This document shows positions 7,228 to 14,863 of a DNA stretch of 64,000 nt, piece by piece (the stretch's first letter is position 1; each line of letters starts with the position of its first letter). Under the pieces are notes generated by a model, which worked only from the letters and a program-made list of their open reading frames with translations, made no database searches and was not told the origin of the DNA. The stretch spans positions 1 to 64,000 of the forward strand of contig JAUNGD010000012.1 in assembly GCA_030524705.1 (NCBI GenBank), read 5' to 3'. The stretch comes from Lachnospiraceae bacterium (GTDB lineage Bacteria; Bacillota; Clostridia; Lachnospirales; Lachnospiraceae). The position numbers and the translations under genes were made by a program.

Positions 7228-8237
7228 GGTGTTGCTCCTTTCTGGCAGCAGGTGTTGAGCCTCTGCCTGATCATTTCGCAGTAGTCTGGGTTGATCTCTA
7301 TTCCGATAAAGTCCCGGCCCTCCTGCGTTGCTACGGCTCCGGTGGTACCGCTTCCAGCGAAGGGATCCAGAACGGTGTCGCCGGGCCTGCTGCCAGCCAG
7401 CACACACGGCCGCACCAGTTCCTCCGGGAACGTGGCGAAGTGTGCGCCCTTGTAGGGCCTTGTGGCGACTGTCCACACGCTGCGGCGGTTTCTCTTGCCG
7501 GTTTCGTTTGGGACGAGTCCGTGGCTTTCCCGCTCCACACTGGCGCTATTTGCAGCGGCCTGATCGTGGGTATAAGCCCCGCCGCCTCTGAATGTCCGGG
7601 AGTTACCTCGGCGTCTGGCGTTCGGCTTGCTGTTTCCTTTGCTGCCAGCTGGCGCAGCGTTATAAAATCCCACGGCTGGCTCCTTGACGGCTTCGGCGTC
7701 ATAGTAATATTTGGCGCTTTTACTCAGCAGAAAAATATATTCATGTGCCCGCGTCGGGCGGTCTTTGACACTTTCCGGCATGGCGTTGGGTTTTTCCCAG
7801 ATAATGTCAGAGCGTAGATACCACCCGTCCGCTCGGAGAGCGAAGGCCAGCAGCCACGGGATCCCGATCAAGTCTTTGCGTTTCAGCCCGCTGCCCTCGC
7901 AGGTGCGCCGGATCTGGCTTTTCTTCTGGCCGCTGCTTTGAATGTTCTCGGCCTTCTCGTTGAATAGTCCGTCACGGTTCCGGCCTTTGCCGCTTGCTGC
8001 GTAGCTGTCGCCGATATTGAGCCAGAGGGTGCCGTCGTCTGTCAGAACTCTGCGCACTTCCCTGAATACCTGCACCAGCCGCTCGACGTATGCCTCCGGC
8101 GTTTCTTCGAGTCCGATCTGTCCGGCTGCTCCATAGTCTCGCAGCCCGTAATAGGGCGGTGACGTTATGCAGGTGCTGCAGCAGCAGTCCGGGAGAGTGC
8201 TCAGGCCGTCCAGCACGTCGGCGTTTATAATCTGCAT
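7224..8237 (-). CDS. Site-specific DNA methyltransferase (SPPY type)
   Basis: 337 residues. TSPPYYG sits at 25-31 and DPFAGSGTTGAV near 295-306, the order of beta-class enzymes; the SPPY form is typical of cytosine-N4 and some adenine-N6 methyltransferases. Sections ending in GTLWLNIGDSYAASG and SDIIWEKPNAMPESV are standard for this family. It is complete and translationally linked at both ends (TAATG with the upstream gene, ATGA with the downstream one). With the two other methyltransferases it suggests that this phage heavily modifies its genome. Confidence 0.87.
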   Translation of the reverse strand: MQIINADVLDGLSTLPDCCCSTCITSPPYYGLRDYGAAGQIGLEETPEAYVERLVQVFREVRRVLTDDGTLWLNIGDSYAASGKGRNRDGLFNEKAENIQSSGQKKSQIRRTCEGSGLKRKDLIGIPWLLAFALRADGWYLRSDIIWEKPNAMPESVKDRPTRAHEYIFLLSKSAKYYYDAEAVKEPAVGFYNAAPAGSKGNSKPNARRRGNSRTFRGGGAYTHDQAAANSASVERESHGLVPNETGKRNRRSVWTVATRPYKGAHFATFPEELVRPCVLAGSRPGDTVLDPFAGSGTTGAVATQEGRDFIGIEINPDYCEMIRQRLNTCCQKGATP

Positions 8238-9012
8238 TATGTGTTCGCCTCCTTGTCTATAAAATCAAATATTGAGAGCTGCGCGTCCTCCAGAGCGAAG
8301 CGCTCGTCGAATTGCTTCACTGTTGACCGGTTTGTGAAGCGGCAGGGGCTCACGTCGTCAAGTTCCAAAAGTCTGCCCCATAGTTCCGGGTGTTCTTTGC
8401 GGAGTCTCCGCAGCTCAGAGATCCGTTGATTGTGGCAAAACCAGCAGCCCAGCCGGGTGCGGCCCTTATTGTATGCTGGGGAGAGGCACCCCCCGTCTTG
8501 CAAATTTGGAAGGCGTCGGCCTCGGTTATTCCGTATTCAACGAGCGGCAGCAGGCTGCCTTCTGACGTCTTTTTATGTATCCGTTTTGTTTCATCTGCCG
8601 CTATTCCTATAACCGACTTGTAGTCGCCTTCTTGCTTTTTCCATTTCTGCATAGGCCGGACTTTCAAGTGAGAGTTGCACCATGCACCTTGGCGCATTGG
8701 AAAACCGTAAATCTCCCCGCATTTTTGGCTCCGTTGTTTGTAGGTTGTGAAAAAACGGCTACAATAGGTTTCTGTCGCCTGCACTATGGTGGTTTTTATC
8801 CCGTACCGACTTTCCAGAAACGGGATCGCCTTGGAGTGAATAAAGTCCTCATGTTCTGGTAGTTCGGCGCTGATTTTGTCATCGAACATGATCCGGCAGT
8901 ACACGGCCTCGTCTATGTGGTGCCCGTGTTCCTCTGCCACAATGATCGCTGCGAGGCTGTCTTTTCCGAAGGAGCAGGAGGCGATCAGCTTCTTGCCGTC
9001 TGGCGTGCTCAT
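8237..9012 (-). pseudogene. PAPS-reductase/PP-loop family protein, split by a frameshift in a G6 run
   Basis: The first ~170 residues (from ATG 9012: CSFGKDSLAAI, the SxGKDS ATP-pyrophosphatase loop) read in one frame, and the last ~85 (GCLSPAYNKGRTRLGCWFC, then a helical tail) in the -1 frame, ending at 8237. The switch is at six Gs (8494-8489 on the minus strand), and the seven bases GGGGGGT form a classical slippery heptamer. One extra G, or a -1 slip, restores one 258-residue protein. Without it the product stops after a nonsense tail. Intact relatives in phages carry a CxxC iron-sulfur/zinc motif (here GCWFC) and are proposed to modify nucleic acids; the substrate is unknown. Confidence 0.72.
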
Positions 9013-9689
9013 TCTTTGCCCGCTCCGGCTTCCAGCGCCAGAGGATCCGCAGCCTCTAACATGGTGCGCCTGCTCCAGCCGGTGATCGCCTCGTATTCCC
9101 GCTCTTTATCGCGTCGCCCCTGTTCTCTGTCAGCGAGTAGCTTCTGTCCTTTATCTGGCAGCGCTGCGGCTGCTGCGTCGATCATGGCGGTGAGGTCGGC
9201 CGGTGTCATGTCTCTGGCTTTTTCCCGCTCGTACATGGGCGTGTATTGCTGCATGAAGGCTACGCGATCCATGCCGGGTTTACCGCCCACGCAGTAGCTC
9301 CGGTGCATTTCCCAGAGATTGCCCCAGCCGATTGCCTCGACGGCCCGCGCTACGAGCGGCGGGAGTTGGCGATATAGGTCGCCGTGGTTATATTCTCCGG
9401 CAGAGTAGAGCAGGTCACTGACGGCCAGCCACGCCTTGTCCGGTTCTATCAGGTCAGGGTGCGCGATCTCCAGAAGGATTTCTCGCAGCTCGGCCACGCT
9501 GGGCGGCCATTTGCTCGTTGCTATGTGCTTCTTGACGGCCAGAGCCACGAGAGCGGCGTCCACGTCCGCAAACATCATAGCCCAGAGGCTCACGGTAGCC
9601 TTGACGCTTTCGGCGTCTTTGAACTTGTCAAAATTCGGGTAGGCGGTGACGACGATCGCCACGAGCTGCGCTGCGTCTTTTTTATTCAT
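9009..9689 (-). CDS. Phage replicative helicase loader/inhibitor-like protein
   Basis: 226 residues. Residues 1-95 (MNKKDAAQLVAIVVTAYPNF...WPPSVAELREIL) match the N-terminal domain of the 'loader and inhibitor of phage G40P' family, which binds the hexameric helicase. The rest is helical, ending in a charged tail. It sits between the initiator and the SxGKDS-type gene, with an ATGA overlap on both sides, as helicase loaders do in phage replication modules. No Walker motifs are visible, so it is not an AAA+ DnaC-type loader. Confidence 0.7.
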   Translation of the reverse strand: MNKKDAAQLVAIVVTAYPNFDKFKDAESVKATVSLWAMMFADVDAALVALAVKKHIATSKWPPSVAELREILLEIAHPDLIEPDKAWLAVSDLLYSAGEYNHGDLYRQLPPLVARAVEAIGWGNLWEMHRSYCVGGKPGMDRVAFMQQYTPMYEREKARDMTPADLTAMIDAAAAALPDKGQKLLADREQGRRDKEREYEAITGWSRRTMLEAADPLALEAGAGKE

Positions 9690-10588
9690 TGGCTGCCGCC
9701 TCCTTCCTCGTCTGCGATAATACCGGCGAGCACGTCCATAGTGTTGACTCTGCCAGACGGTGCGGCCTGCTGCCGCTGCTCAAATTGTAGCCGCTTGTCC
9801 GTGTATTTGCCTTCGAGTACCTTCGTCATGTTCTCGCTGTTCATCAGCCAGTTAAAGTCTGCCGTCCAGTTATTGTCATTTTTGCCTTTCAGGAATGGTG
9901 AGGCCTCAGCCCGTGTAAACAGTTCCCGGAAGGTGTCGAGGTTACGGCCGTATTCCTTCCAGCGAGCTGCAATTGCCTTCTTTCGTTTGGCGCTTACCTT
10001 GCATAGTGCTGGGTAACTGGTACAGATTTCGTGATAAAGTGCCACGATCTCAGCATAGGGTACCGGCTCCGCTGCCTTACCGCCTTTAGGCGGCACCAGT
10101 TCTTCCTCTGGTGTAGTCTGGTCTACTCTGCTTTGGTCTGGTGTAGTCTGGTCTAGTCTGCCTGCGGCTGTTTCCTGTTTGTTCTCCGTTTCGTCTGCGG
10201 TCTGTCCGGCGGTCGCTTTACGGTCAGCCGACGCAGCGGCCCGACGACGGCGGGAGCGTAGTTTTTCGGCTTCCCGCTGGTCGATCAGTTTTCCGGTGTA
10301 CTCGTACCAGTCGTGGATCTCCAGCACTCCGTCGTCGTTTTCGTCCAGAAGTCCGGCGTTTTTCATGGCCTGCACGAAGTCGTCCGGCGATTTGTCCCAC
10401 TGTGCTGCGCGTGCTATGTTCCGATTACTGATCCCTTCCAGTGAGCCGCTGGGTGTATTATCCAGAGCCCAGAGCCAGAAGGAAACGAGAAGGCCCAGCA
10501 TGTGAACGGGTTCGATCTCCAGCTCGTCAGCAGCAGAAAATAGCTTTCGGTGATCTTTTAGCTGTTGGTGAATTTGGATCCATGCCAC
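9686..10588 (-). CDS. Phage replication initiator (replisome organiser type)
   Basis: 300 residues from GTG 10588; AAAGGAGG stands eight bases before it, whereas an in-frame GTG three codons earlier overlaps that site. The N-terminal ~110 residues form a winged helix domain (WIQIHQQLKDHRKL...GISNRNIARAAQWDKSPDDF), the middle is a Gln/Thr-rich linker with a repeated DQTTP unit, and the C-terminal ~110 residues resemble the DnaD-like end of such proteins (KVSAKRKKAIAARWKEYG). It should bind the phage origin and recruit helicase. The repeats in the linker's DNA may be the origin itself. Confidence 0.78.
   Translation of the reverse strand: MAWIQIHQQLKDHRKLFSAADELEIEPVHMLGLLVSFWLWALDNTPSGSLEGISNRNIARAAQWDKSPDDFVQAMKNAGLLDENDDGVLEIHDWYEYTGKLIDQREAEKLRSRRRRAAASADRKATAGQTADETENKQETAAGRLDQTTPDQSRVDQTTPEEELVPPKGGKAAEPVPYAEIVALYHEICTSYPALCKVSAKRKKAIAARWKEYGRNLDTFRELFTRAEASPFLKGKNDNNWTADFNWLMNSENMTKVLEGKYTDKRLQFEQRQQAAPSGRVNTMDVLAGIIADEEGGGSQ
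10107..10161. repeat. Two 25-bp direct repeats, candidate phage origin iterons
   Basis: TCTGGTGTAGTCTGGTCTA followed by C/G-TCTGC occurs at 10107-10131 and 10137-10161, a 30-bp period with one mismatch. They lie inside the replication initiator gene, where phages such as lambda keep their origin iterons. In the protein they encode the duplicated DQTTP stretch, so coding repetition alone could explain them. Confidence 0.55.
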
Positions 10589-10669
10589 CGTGCGCACCTC
10601 CTTTCGTGGTTCCTTTTTGGTTTATTTTCGTTTTATCTGCGGTCTGTCCGGCGGTCGCTCTCCGGTCAG
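10194..10669. repeat. 34-bp near-identical pair at 10194-10227 and 10636-10669
   Basis: The block TCTGCGGTCTGTCCGGCGGT plus fourteen further bases is present twice with two mismatches: once inside the initiator gene (encoding TAGQTAD) and once in the gap between ssb and the initiator. Weaker similarity continues to the left of both copies. This looks like an old local duplication of about 50 bp that carried part of the linker-coding sequence upstream of the start codon. Confidence 0.6.
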
Positions 10670-11085
10670 TTCCACGGAAGTGCGCCCTCTGCACCTTCCG
10701 GGATCTCCATGAAGCCGTCCCCGGTGCTCGGCTGTCCAGTGCTGCCATTTGCCCCGCCTCCCCCGTTAGTATTACTGTCTGCGAAGTAGATCCGGGAGGT
10801 CGTGATTTCCACCGCTTTGCGGTGTTTCCCGGTTTCTTTTTCCGTCCACTTGCGCGTTGTGATCCGTCCTTCGACTACCACCTGTCTGCCTTTGGTGAGA
10901 TATTTCCCGCAGAACTCGGCCCAGTTATCCCACGCGACGATCGGGAGATAGTCAGGCTGTGTGTTCTTGTCCTTACTCGGCACCGGCACGGCGAGATCGA
11001 AGTTCGCCACCGGCTTGCCGCTCGGCGTGTATCTGATTTCCGGTTCCTGAGCCAGACGGCCCAGAAGCACTACATGATTAAGCAT
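10666..11085 (-). CDS. ssb: Single-stranded DNA-binding protein
   Basis: 139 residues when started at the second ATG (11085), which has AGGAGG eight bases upstream; an ATG two codons earlier is too close to it. The OB fold is clear: LNHVVLLGRLAQEPEIRYTP, the PDYLPIVAWDNWAEF strand, and KGRQVVVEGRITTRKW. The Gly-rich linker follows near 103-115. The C-terminal tip ends ALPWN, a degenerate form of the usual acidic DDxPF tip, so protein partners may differ. It works with ERF and RecU in recombination and with the initiator in replication. Confidence 0.9.
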   Translation of the reverse strand: MLNHVVLLGRLAQEPEIRYTPSGKPVANFDLAVPVPSKDKNTQPDYLPIVAWDNWAEFCGKYLTKGRQVVVEGRITTRKWTEKETGKHRKAVEITTSRIYFADSNTNGGGGANGSTGQPSTGDGFMEIPEGAEGALPWN

Positions 11086-11944
11086 TTGCATTTCCTCCTT
11101 GTCCCTGTCTCCTTGCCGCGTCCAGTGCGTTGCAGATTTCGTCGTACTGGGCCCGCGTCAGGTAGTGTGGATCCTGCTGCCCGTATCGCTGGAGGATCCG
11201 GTCGTTGATTTGCTGCTCCGTCCAGCCCACGTCCTCGCCCTTGCGATACATGCGTGTGAGCTGGGCCTTTGAGAGTGGCGTCTGAGCGCCTGTGTGCCCG
11301 TTCTGGGCGGGTTGTCCGGTCGCTTGTGTATTTCTGCCAGACGGTGCGTTTTGAGGCGCTGTGGGCCGATTTGCGGCCGCTGCCTGTCCTCCCGGCTGCC
11401 CTGTGGCTGCGAGGTCGCTCATGTCGGGATCCTCGTCGCCCTGATCTATTCCGAACTTTTCAAACAGATAATACTTAAGGCAATACGTCCATGCGCTGCC
11501 TTTGGCCTTATCCGGGCCGCCGTCGTTGGTTCCGATCGCGTGAAGCGTTACCTCCAGAGTGTCCTCTGGGTTGTCGGCGTTCGTCCAGCGGATCGTTAAG
11601 TCTGCCTCATATACCCAGACGGTGCGCTGCCCGTTCCGGGTACTCATGGTGTAAAAATGGTAGAACTGCGGATCGCCTTCCGGCGTGTGCCGGGTGGCAG
11701 CCTCCACTACAATGTCGAAGTTGACGCCATACTCATTCATGGCAGGAGTGAGCAGCCGGTACACGTCGAAAATCTTTGCAAACTTGTACTGCACGCCCTC
11801 CGAGTGCTTGCCCTGCGTGATTGCTGGTACCGCTTCCCGGAGTTTTACGAACTTCTGCTGGAGCGTCAGCTTCGGCCGCGCCGGTTTTTTTGGCGTCGGC
11901 TGTTTCTTCTCTGCGGTTTTAGTTCCCGCGTCCTCCTGCGTCAT
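11078..11944 (-). CDS. ERF-family single-strand annealing protein
   Basis: 288 residues. Residues ~25-165 carry the ERF superfamily pattern (LQQKFVKLREAVPAITQGKH, VQYKFAKIFDVYRLL, TYCLKYYLFEKFGI, GDEDPD). ERF proteins form rings and anneal complementary single strands during phage recombination. A Gln/Ala/Pro-rich linker (about 165-220) joins a C-terminal ~60-residue helical end. Its stop overlaps the ssb start region, implying co-translation of annealing protein and SSB, a frequent arrangement. The N-terminal 20 residues are Lys/Pro-rich. Confidence 0.85.
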   Translation of the reverse strand: MTQEDAGTKTAEKKQPTPKKPARPKLTLQQKFVKLREAVPAITQGKHSEGVQYKFAKIFDVYRLLTPAMNEYGVNFDIVVEAATRHTPEGDPQFYHFYTMSTRNGQRTVWVYEADLTIRWTNADNPEDTLEVTLHAIGTNDGGPDKAKGSAWTYCLKYYLFEKFGIDQGDEDPDMSDLAATGQPGGQAAAANRPTAPQNAPSGRNTQATGQPAQNGHTGAQTPLSKAQLTRMYRKGEDVGWTEQQINDRILQRYGQQDPHYLTRAQYDEICNALDAARRQGQGGNANA

Positions 11945-12674
11945 TGTTTGCCTCCTTGAAAAATTTGTGTCCGTTTATGGTCATTACATAGATTTGCGAC
12001 TCGTGCCACTCGCTGTCTGTCAATGCCGGTGCATAAAAATACTTGATCGGCTCGCTGGTTGCCATGTGTCCGAAGTCGAACACGGCCGCCACGGCTTCCA
12101 GAGCCTCCGCTGTGGGTGTAGGGCGTCTCTTACTGTACGAGTACATGCTGAGGACTTCATGCGGCCGCATTTCGGTGTCCTCGCACGTCTGGAGTATGCA
12201 CTGGGCCACGGCCACCTTGCCCGCGAAGGGCTCGCCGTCTGCTTCGGCGGTGAGTACCTGTGCGATCTCCAGCCGTTCGTCGTCGGTGAGTGTGTAGCGT
12301 TTCTCGAAGCCTGCCTCTGCCGCCCATGCGTCAGTCAGGTGCTCCATGTCCACCGCGTAGCCTTCGCCGTACTTGAATATGTACCCGGTAGGCTCTGGCT
12401 CGCTGAGGGTTCCCTCTGGTTCGGGAGCTTCCGGCTGCACGTTTTGGTATCTTACATTCCGGCAGAGGCTCACCGCGCCGTATATGGCGAGAGAGAGCAC
12501 GAGAAGGATCAGGAGCAGGGCTCCGATCCGCGCCCAGTTTATCCGCTTGCAAAATCTCCGCAGTCGGTATAAAATAGGCTTAGGTTTCCGGCTTGTCCGA
12601 GCCGGATTTCTGGAGCGGTTGCCCTGTTGTGTTGAGAACGGAGGGCGGCCGCTCTTTGCTGTCTGTGATTGCAT
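11919..12674 (-). CDS. Membrane-anchored SleB-like cell wall hydrolase
   Basis: 251 residues, ATG with AAGGAGATAGAA before it. Residues 1-45 are basic, 49-70 a single transmembrane helix (IGALLLILLVLSLAIYGAV), then a Glu/Pro-rich stalk and, from ~125 on, a domain of the Hydrolase_2/SleB type: DDERLEIAQVLTAEADGEPFAGKVAVAQ (LTAEA holds the usual catalytic Glu). The orientation puts the enzyme outside the membrane. SleB proteins are lytic transglycosylases of peptidoglycan. Finding one inside a recombination module and overlapping the ERF gene by 26 bases is unusual; a role in host wall remodelling or superinfection is a guess. Confidence 0.7.
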   Translation of the reverse strand: MQSQTAKSGRPPFSTQQGNRSRNPARTSRKPKPILYRLRRFCKRINWARIGALLLILLVLSLAIYGAVSLCRNVRYQNVQPEAPEPEGTLSEPEPTGYIFKYGEGYAVDMEHLTDAWAAEAGFEKRYTLTDDERLEIAQVLTAEADGEPFAGKVAVAQCILQTCEDTEMRPHEVLSMYSYSKRRPTPTAEALEAVAAVFDFGHMATSEPIKYFYAPALTDSEWHESQIYVMTINGHKFFKEANNDAGGRGN

Positions 12675-12676
12675 TT

Positions 12677-13405
12677 CTATCTCCTTACCAGCGCCGGGAG
12701 CGTATACCTCGGCGACTGCATGTAGTCGTTGAAGCGCTGCGGCCAGTAGCTCACGCGGGGGAGTCTGTCGCCGGTGACGCCGTACTTCGGGTTATATCCA
12801 AACAAATTTACATAAGAGAGCAGGTCGGGCCGTTCTGCGTCCATAGCCTTGCACACTTCGTACAGAGCCAGAACGTCGTCGATCGCGCGGTGGGAGTTTT
12901 GCACTTTTTCCTCCAGCCCGTAAGCCGTGATCGCGTTCGCCAGTTTATGAGGGTAGGCCCTCCGGTCTTTATAAACCGTGAGGCTGTCCAGATAGTCGCA
13001 GGGTGCCAGCATGTCCTCGCTTTCCTCAGAGAACTGTCCGAGAAGTTCCCGGATAAAGAGCAGATCGAACTGTGCATTGTGGGCGACGAGCAGCGTCTTG
13101 GGCGTGCTAAAAATCATATTTGCGAAGGCTGCTGCAGCATTTCCCGCCGGTATGCCTTCGGCGGCGAGCTTCTCGTCGGTGATCCCGGTCAGCTCCACGA
13201 TCTTCTCCGGGAGGCACTGGCCCTCTGACAGCTTTATGAACATGTCCGTGCTGTCGGTCATTTTGAGGGTGCCGTCTGCTTCTTTTGTGATCCGGATCGC
13301 GGCCAGCTCTATGATCTGGCTTGTCTTGGCGTCGAGTCCGGTCGTCTCTGTATCGAAGAAAACGACGGCCTCATATTTCTGGAAAAGGTCTGAGAGATTA
13401 CTCAT
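12677..13405 (-). CDS. DEDDh 3'-5' exonuclease (DnaQ-like)
   Basis: 242 residues from ATG 13405, which has GGAGG nine bases upstream; an ATG three codons earlier lies on top of that site. Motif I FDTETTGL (~18-25), motif II VAHNAQFDLLFI (~105), and motif III HRAIDDVLALYE (~186) define a DEDDh exonuclease similar to the proofreading part of PolC or DnaQ. No polymerase part is present. Phages use such enzymes in recombination or mismatch trimming. The gene overlaps the end of the upstream gene by eight bases. Confidence 0.85.
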   Translation of the reverse strand: MSNLSDLFQKYEAVVFFDTETTGLDAKTSQIIELAAIRITKEADGTLKMTDSTDMFIKLSEGQCLPEKIVELTGITDEKLAAEGIPAGNAAAAFANMIFSTPKTLLVAHNAQFDLLFIRELLGQFSEESEDMLAPCDYLDSLTVYKDRRAYPHKLANAITAYGLEEKVQNSHRAIDDVLALYEVCKAMDAERPDLLSYVNLFGYNPKYGVTGDRLPRVSYWPQRFNDYMQSPRYTLPALVRR

Positions 13406-14702
13406 GGTCGGCATCCTCCTTCCCGATCGCGATCGTCATGGTGCTGGCGAGTTTGAGCTGCTGACTGATTGAGCGGTACACGTCCACGCCTGCGTTTACC
13501 TGTGCCAGAGTCATTGCAAGGGCCGCAGCCTGCTGGATCTCTTTGTCGGTGGCTTCGTAGGCCATACGGGCGAAGCCTTCCGGATCCTCGCCGCCTGCCG
13601 CTTTGTAAAGCGTCGTGAGTTGGTGGGCTATGACGAGCCGCACCAGTCCGGGCAGTGTTTTGGCTTCCTGTGCCTGCTTCAGCTTTTCGGCGTTGGCTTT
13701 GATCGTGTCCTTGTCCTCCTGCGGCGCGTCGCTCAGATCGGTGGCTTCGTCCTCCAGATTATCCAGATTTCCAGAGTTGCCAGAGTACCGGACAAAAGCG
13801 GGCCGGAAGCCGATGCCCGCGCTCGAGCCCGGGCGGGAGTCGCCGCCGCTGAGGTAGAACACGCCAGCGCTCGTGCCGTTGCCCCAGGCGCCCCCGCGAT
13901 AAATTACCCGCTCACCGTTATTGTCTACCCAGAAGTATTCTTCGCTATCATATCCGGGCGCAGGATAGAGGCCGAGCTCGATCAGCTTATCCGGGACGTC
14001 AATCTCAGAGGCGTGCAGGTTGGTGAAGTAGTCGCCGTCGTAGTCTTTTTCCGTTGCCTCGTGGGGCTGCACGAAGATTTCGCCGTCTATCGGGTTGAAA
14101 TAAATCGGATCGCCGTCCGGTGTGTAGATCGCCGTCCACTCCTTCGAGTCCTTCGACTGATCCGCGCCTGCTGCCGCTTCGTTGTTTGGGATCACCTGCA
14201 CCTGCCCGTTGAGGAAGCGCACGCCTCCGACGTGTTCCCAGACGTTACCCACCATGTCGGCCACGCCTTCGGCGGTTCTGTCGTGGTTCCATTCAATCGG
14301 GCCGGAGCCGGTCAGAGTCTTGCCGTAGCTGCCTTCGTATGTAGTGCCCGCCTGCTCCGGGTGGCTGTGGCTTTTGCCGCTGTTGGTGTTGCCGGTGGGG
14401 ATTGTGTCATGCTCCCAGCTCCAGCGAGCCAGCGCGGCCCATTCGTCGTTTGTGATCAAGTGCCAGCCGGTGCCTTTGGCTTCGCAGAGCCGGATCGCCT
14501 CGTCGTGATCAATATTCACCGCCGGTTTCTGGTAGGGGAGAGAGTGCGGCACGCCTCCGATCAGCGTCGCCTGATACTTGCCGATCAGGTACTCAGCCAC
14601 CTTCCTTCCCTTTAAGGCCGCCGGAAGTTTCAGCTCGTCCGGCGTAAATGCCACCATAACGTCGGGCACGCCCGCCGCGTCGTAAATTATCTCGTTTCTC
14701 AT
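13398..14702 (-). CDS. FGE-sulfatase-fold protein resembling a DGR target, with C-terminal extension
   Basis: 434 residues from ATG 14702 (GGAAAGGAGCAAAACC upstream). Residues ~15-305 have the formylglycine-generating-enzyme/C-type-lectin fold: GTGWHLITNDEWAAL, GVADMVGNVWEH and at the end RGGAWGNG...IGFRPAF (269-303). This end has the same frame as the variable region of diversity-generating retroelement (DGR) target proteins, in which AAC-type codons are mutated. Unlike most DGR targets it does not end there, but continues for ~130 residues, mostly helical. The usual active-site cysteines of true FGE enzymes are not visible. A phage early location is odd, since DGR targets are mostly tail fibres. 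Confidence 0.7.
   Translation of the reverse strand: MRNEIIYDAAGVPDVMVAFTPDELKLPAALKGRKVAEYLIGKYQATLIGGVPHSLPYQKPAVNIDHDEAIRLCEAKGTGWHLITNDEWAALARWSWEHDTIPTGNTNSGKSHSHPEQAGTTYEGSYGKTLTGSGPIEWNHDRTAEGVADMVGNVWEHVGGVRFLNGQVQVIPNNEAAAGADQSKDSKEWTAIYTPDGDPIYFNPIDGEIFVQPHEATEKDYDGDYFTNLHASEIDVPDKLIELGLYPAPGYDSEEYFWVDNNGERVIYRGGAWGNGTSAGVFYLSGGDSRPGSSAGIGFRPAFVRYSGNSGNLDNLEDEATDLSDAPQEDKDTIKANAEKLKQAQEAKTLPGLVRLVIAHQLTTLYKAAGGEDPEGFARMAYEATDKEIQQAAALAMTLAQVNAGVDVYRSISQQLKLASTMTIAIGKEDADHE
13797..13898 (-). other. Candidate DGR variable region
   Basis: 34 codons (residues 269-302) between the invariant frame words RGG, AGVFYL and IGFRPA. At positions that are usually AAC-derived in such proteins the codons read GGC, AGC, GGC, GGC, GAC, TCC, GGC, TCG, AGC, GCG, GGC, that is NNC or NNG with A mostly replaced at bases one and two. 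This is what adenine-directed mutagenesis leaves. No template repeat or reverse transcriptase was found in the window, so the call is an inference. Confidence 0.5.
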
Positions 14703-14863
14703 GGTTTTGCTCCTTTCCATTTGTTCCTGCACCGTGGGCAGCGGTAGCCGTACCACGGGAGGACTGTCTGCTTGCTTACGTTCCATTCCAGCCCGCACCC
14801 GCCGCAGATTTCGTAGCGGTACCCGCGTTCTATGCGCCGGGCATGAGTACGGGCCCGCGCCAG
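14699..14863 (-). CDS. 54-residue zinc-ribbon protein, apparent CTG start
   Basis: An open frame from CTG 14863 (or earlier, the frame opens after TAA nearby) to TGA overlapping the next start as ATGA. Translation has RRIERGYRYEICGGCGLEW and YGYRCPRCRNKW, a clear two-CxxC zinc ribbon, so the frame is coding. No ATG, GTG or TTG lies in front of the conserved part; a purine-rich AGAGGCGAG stands just before CTG. Either a rare CTG start is used or the original start was lost. Function unknown; perhaps nucleic-acid binding. Confidence 0.55.
   Translation of the reverse strand: MARARTHARRIERGYRYEICGGCGLEWNVSKQTVLPWYGYRCPRCRNKWKGAKP

Noticed and set aside
13398..14702. True formylglycine-generating enzyme
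   Set aside because: No sulfatase nearby, the catalytic cysteines are not visible, and the end matches a DGR variable region instead.
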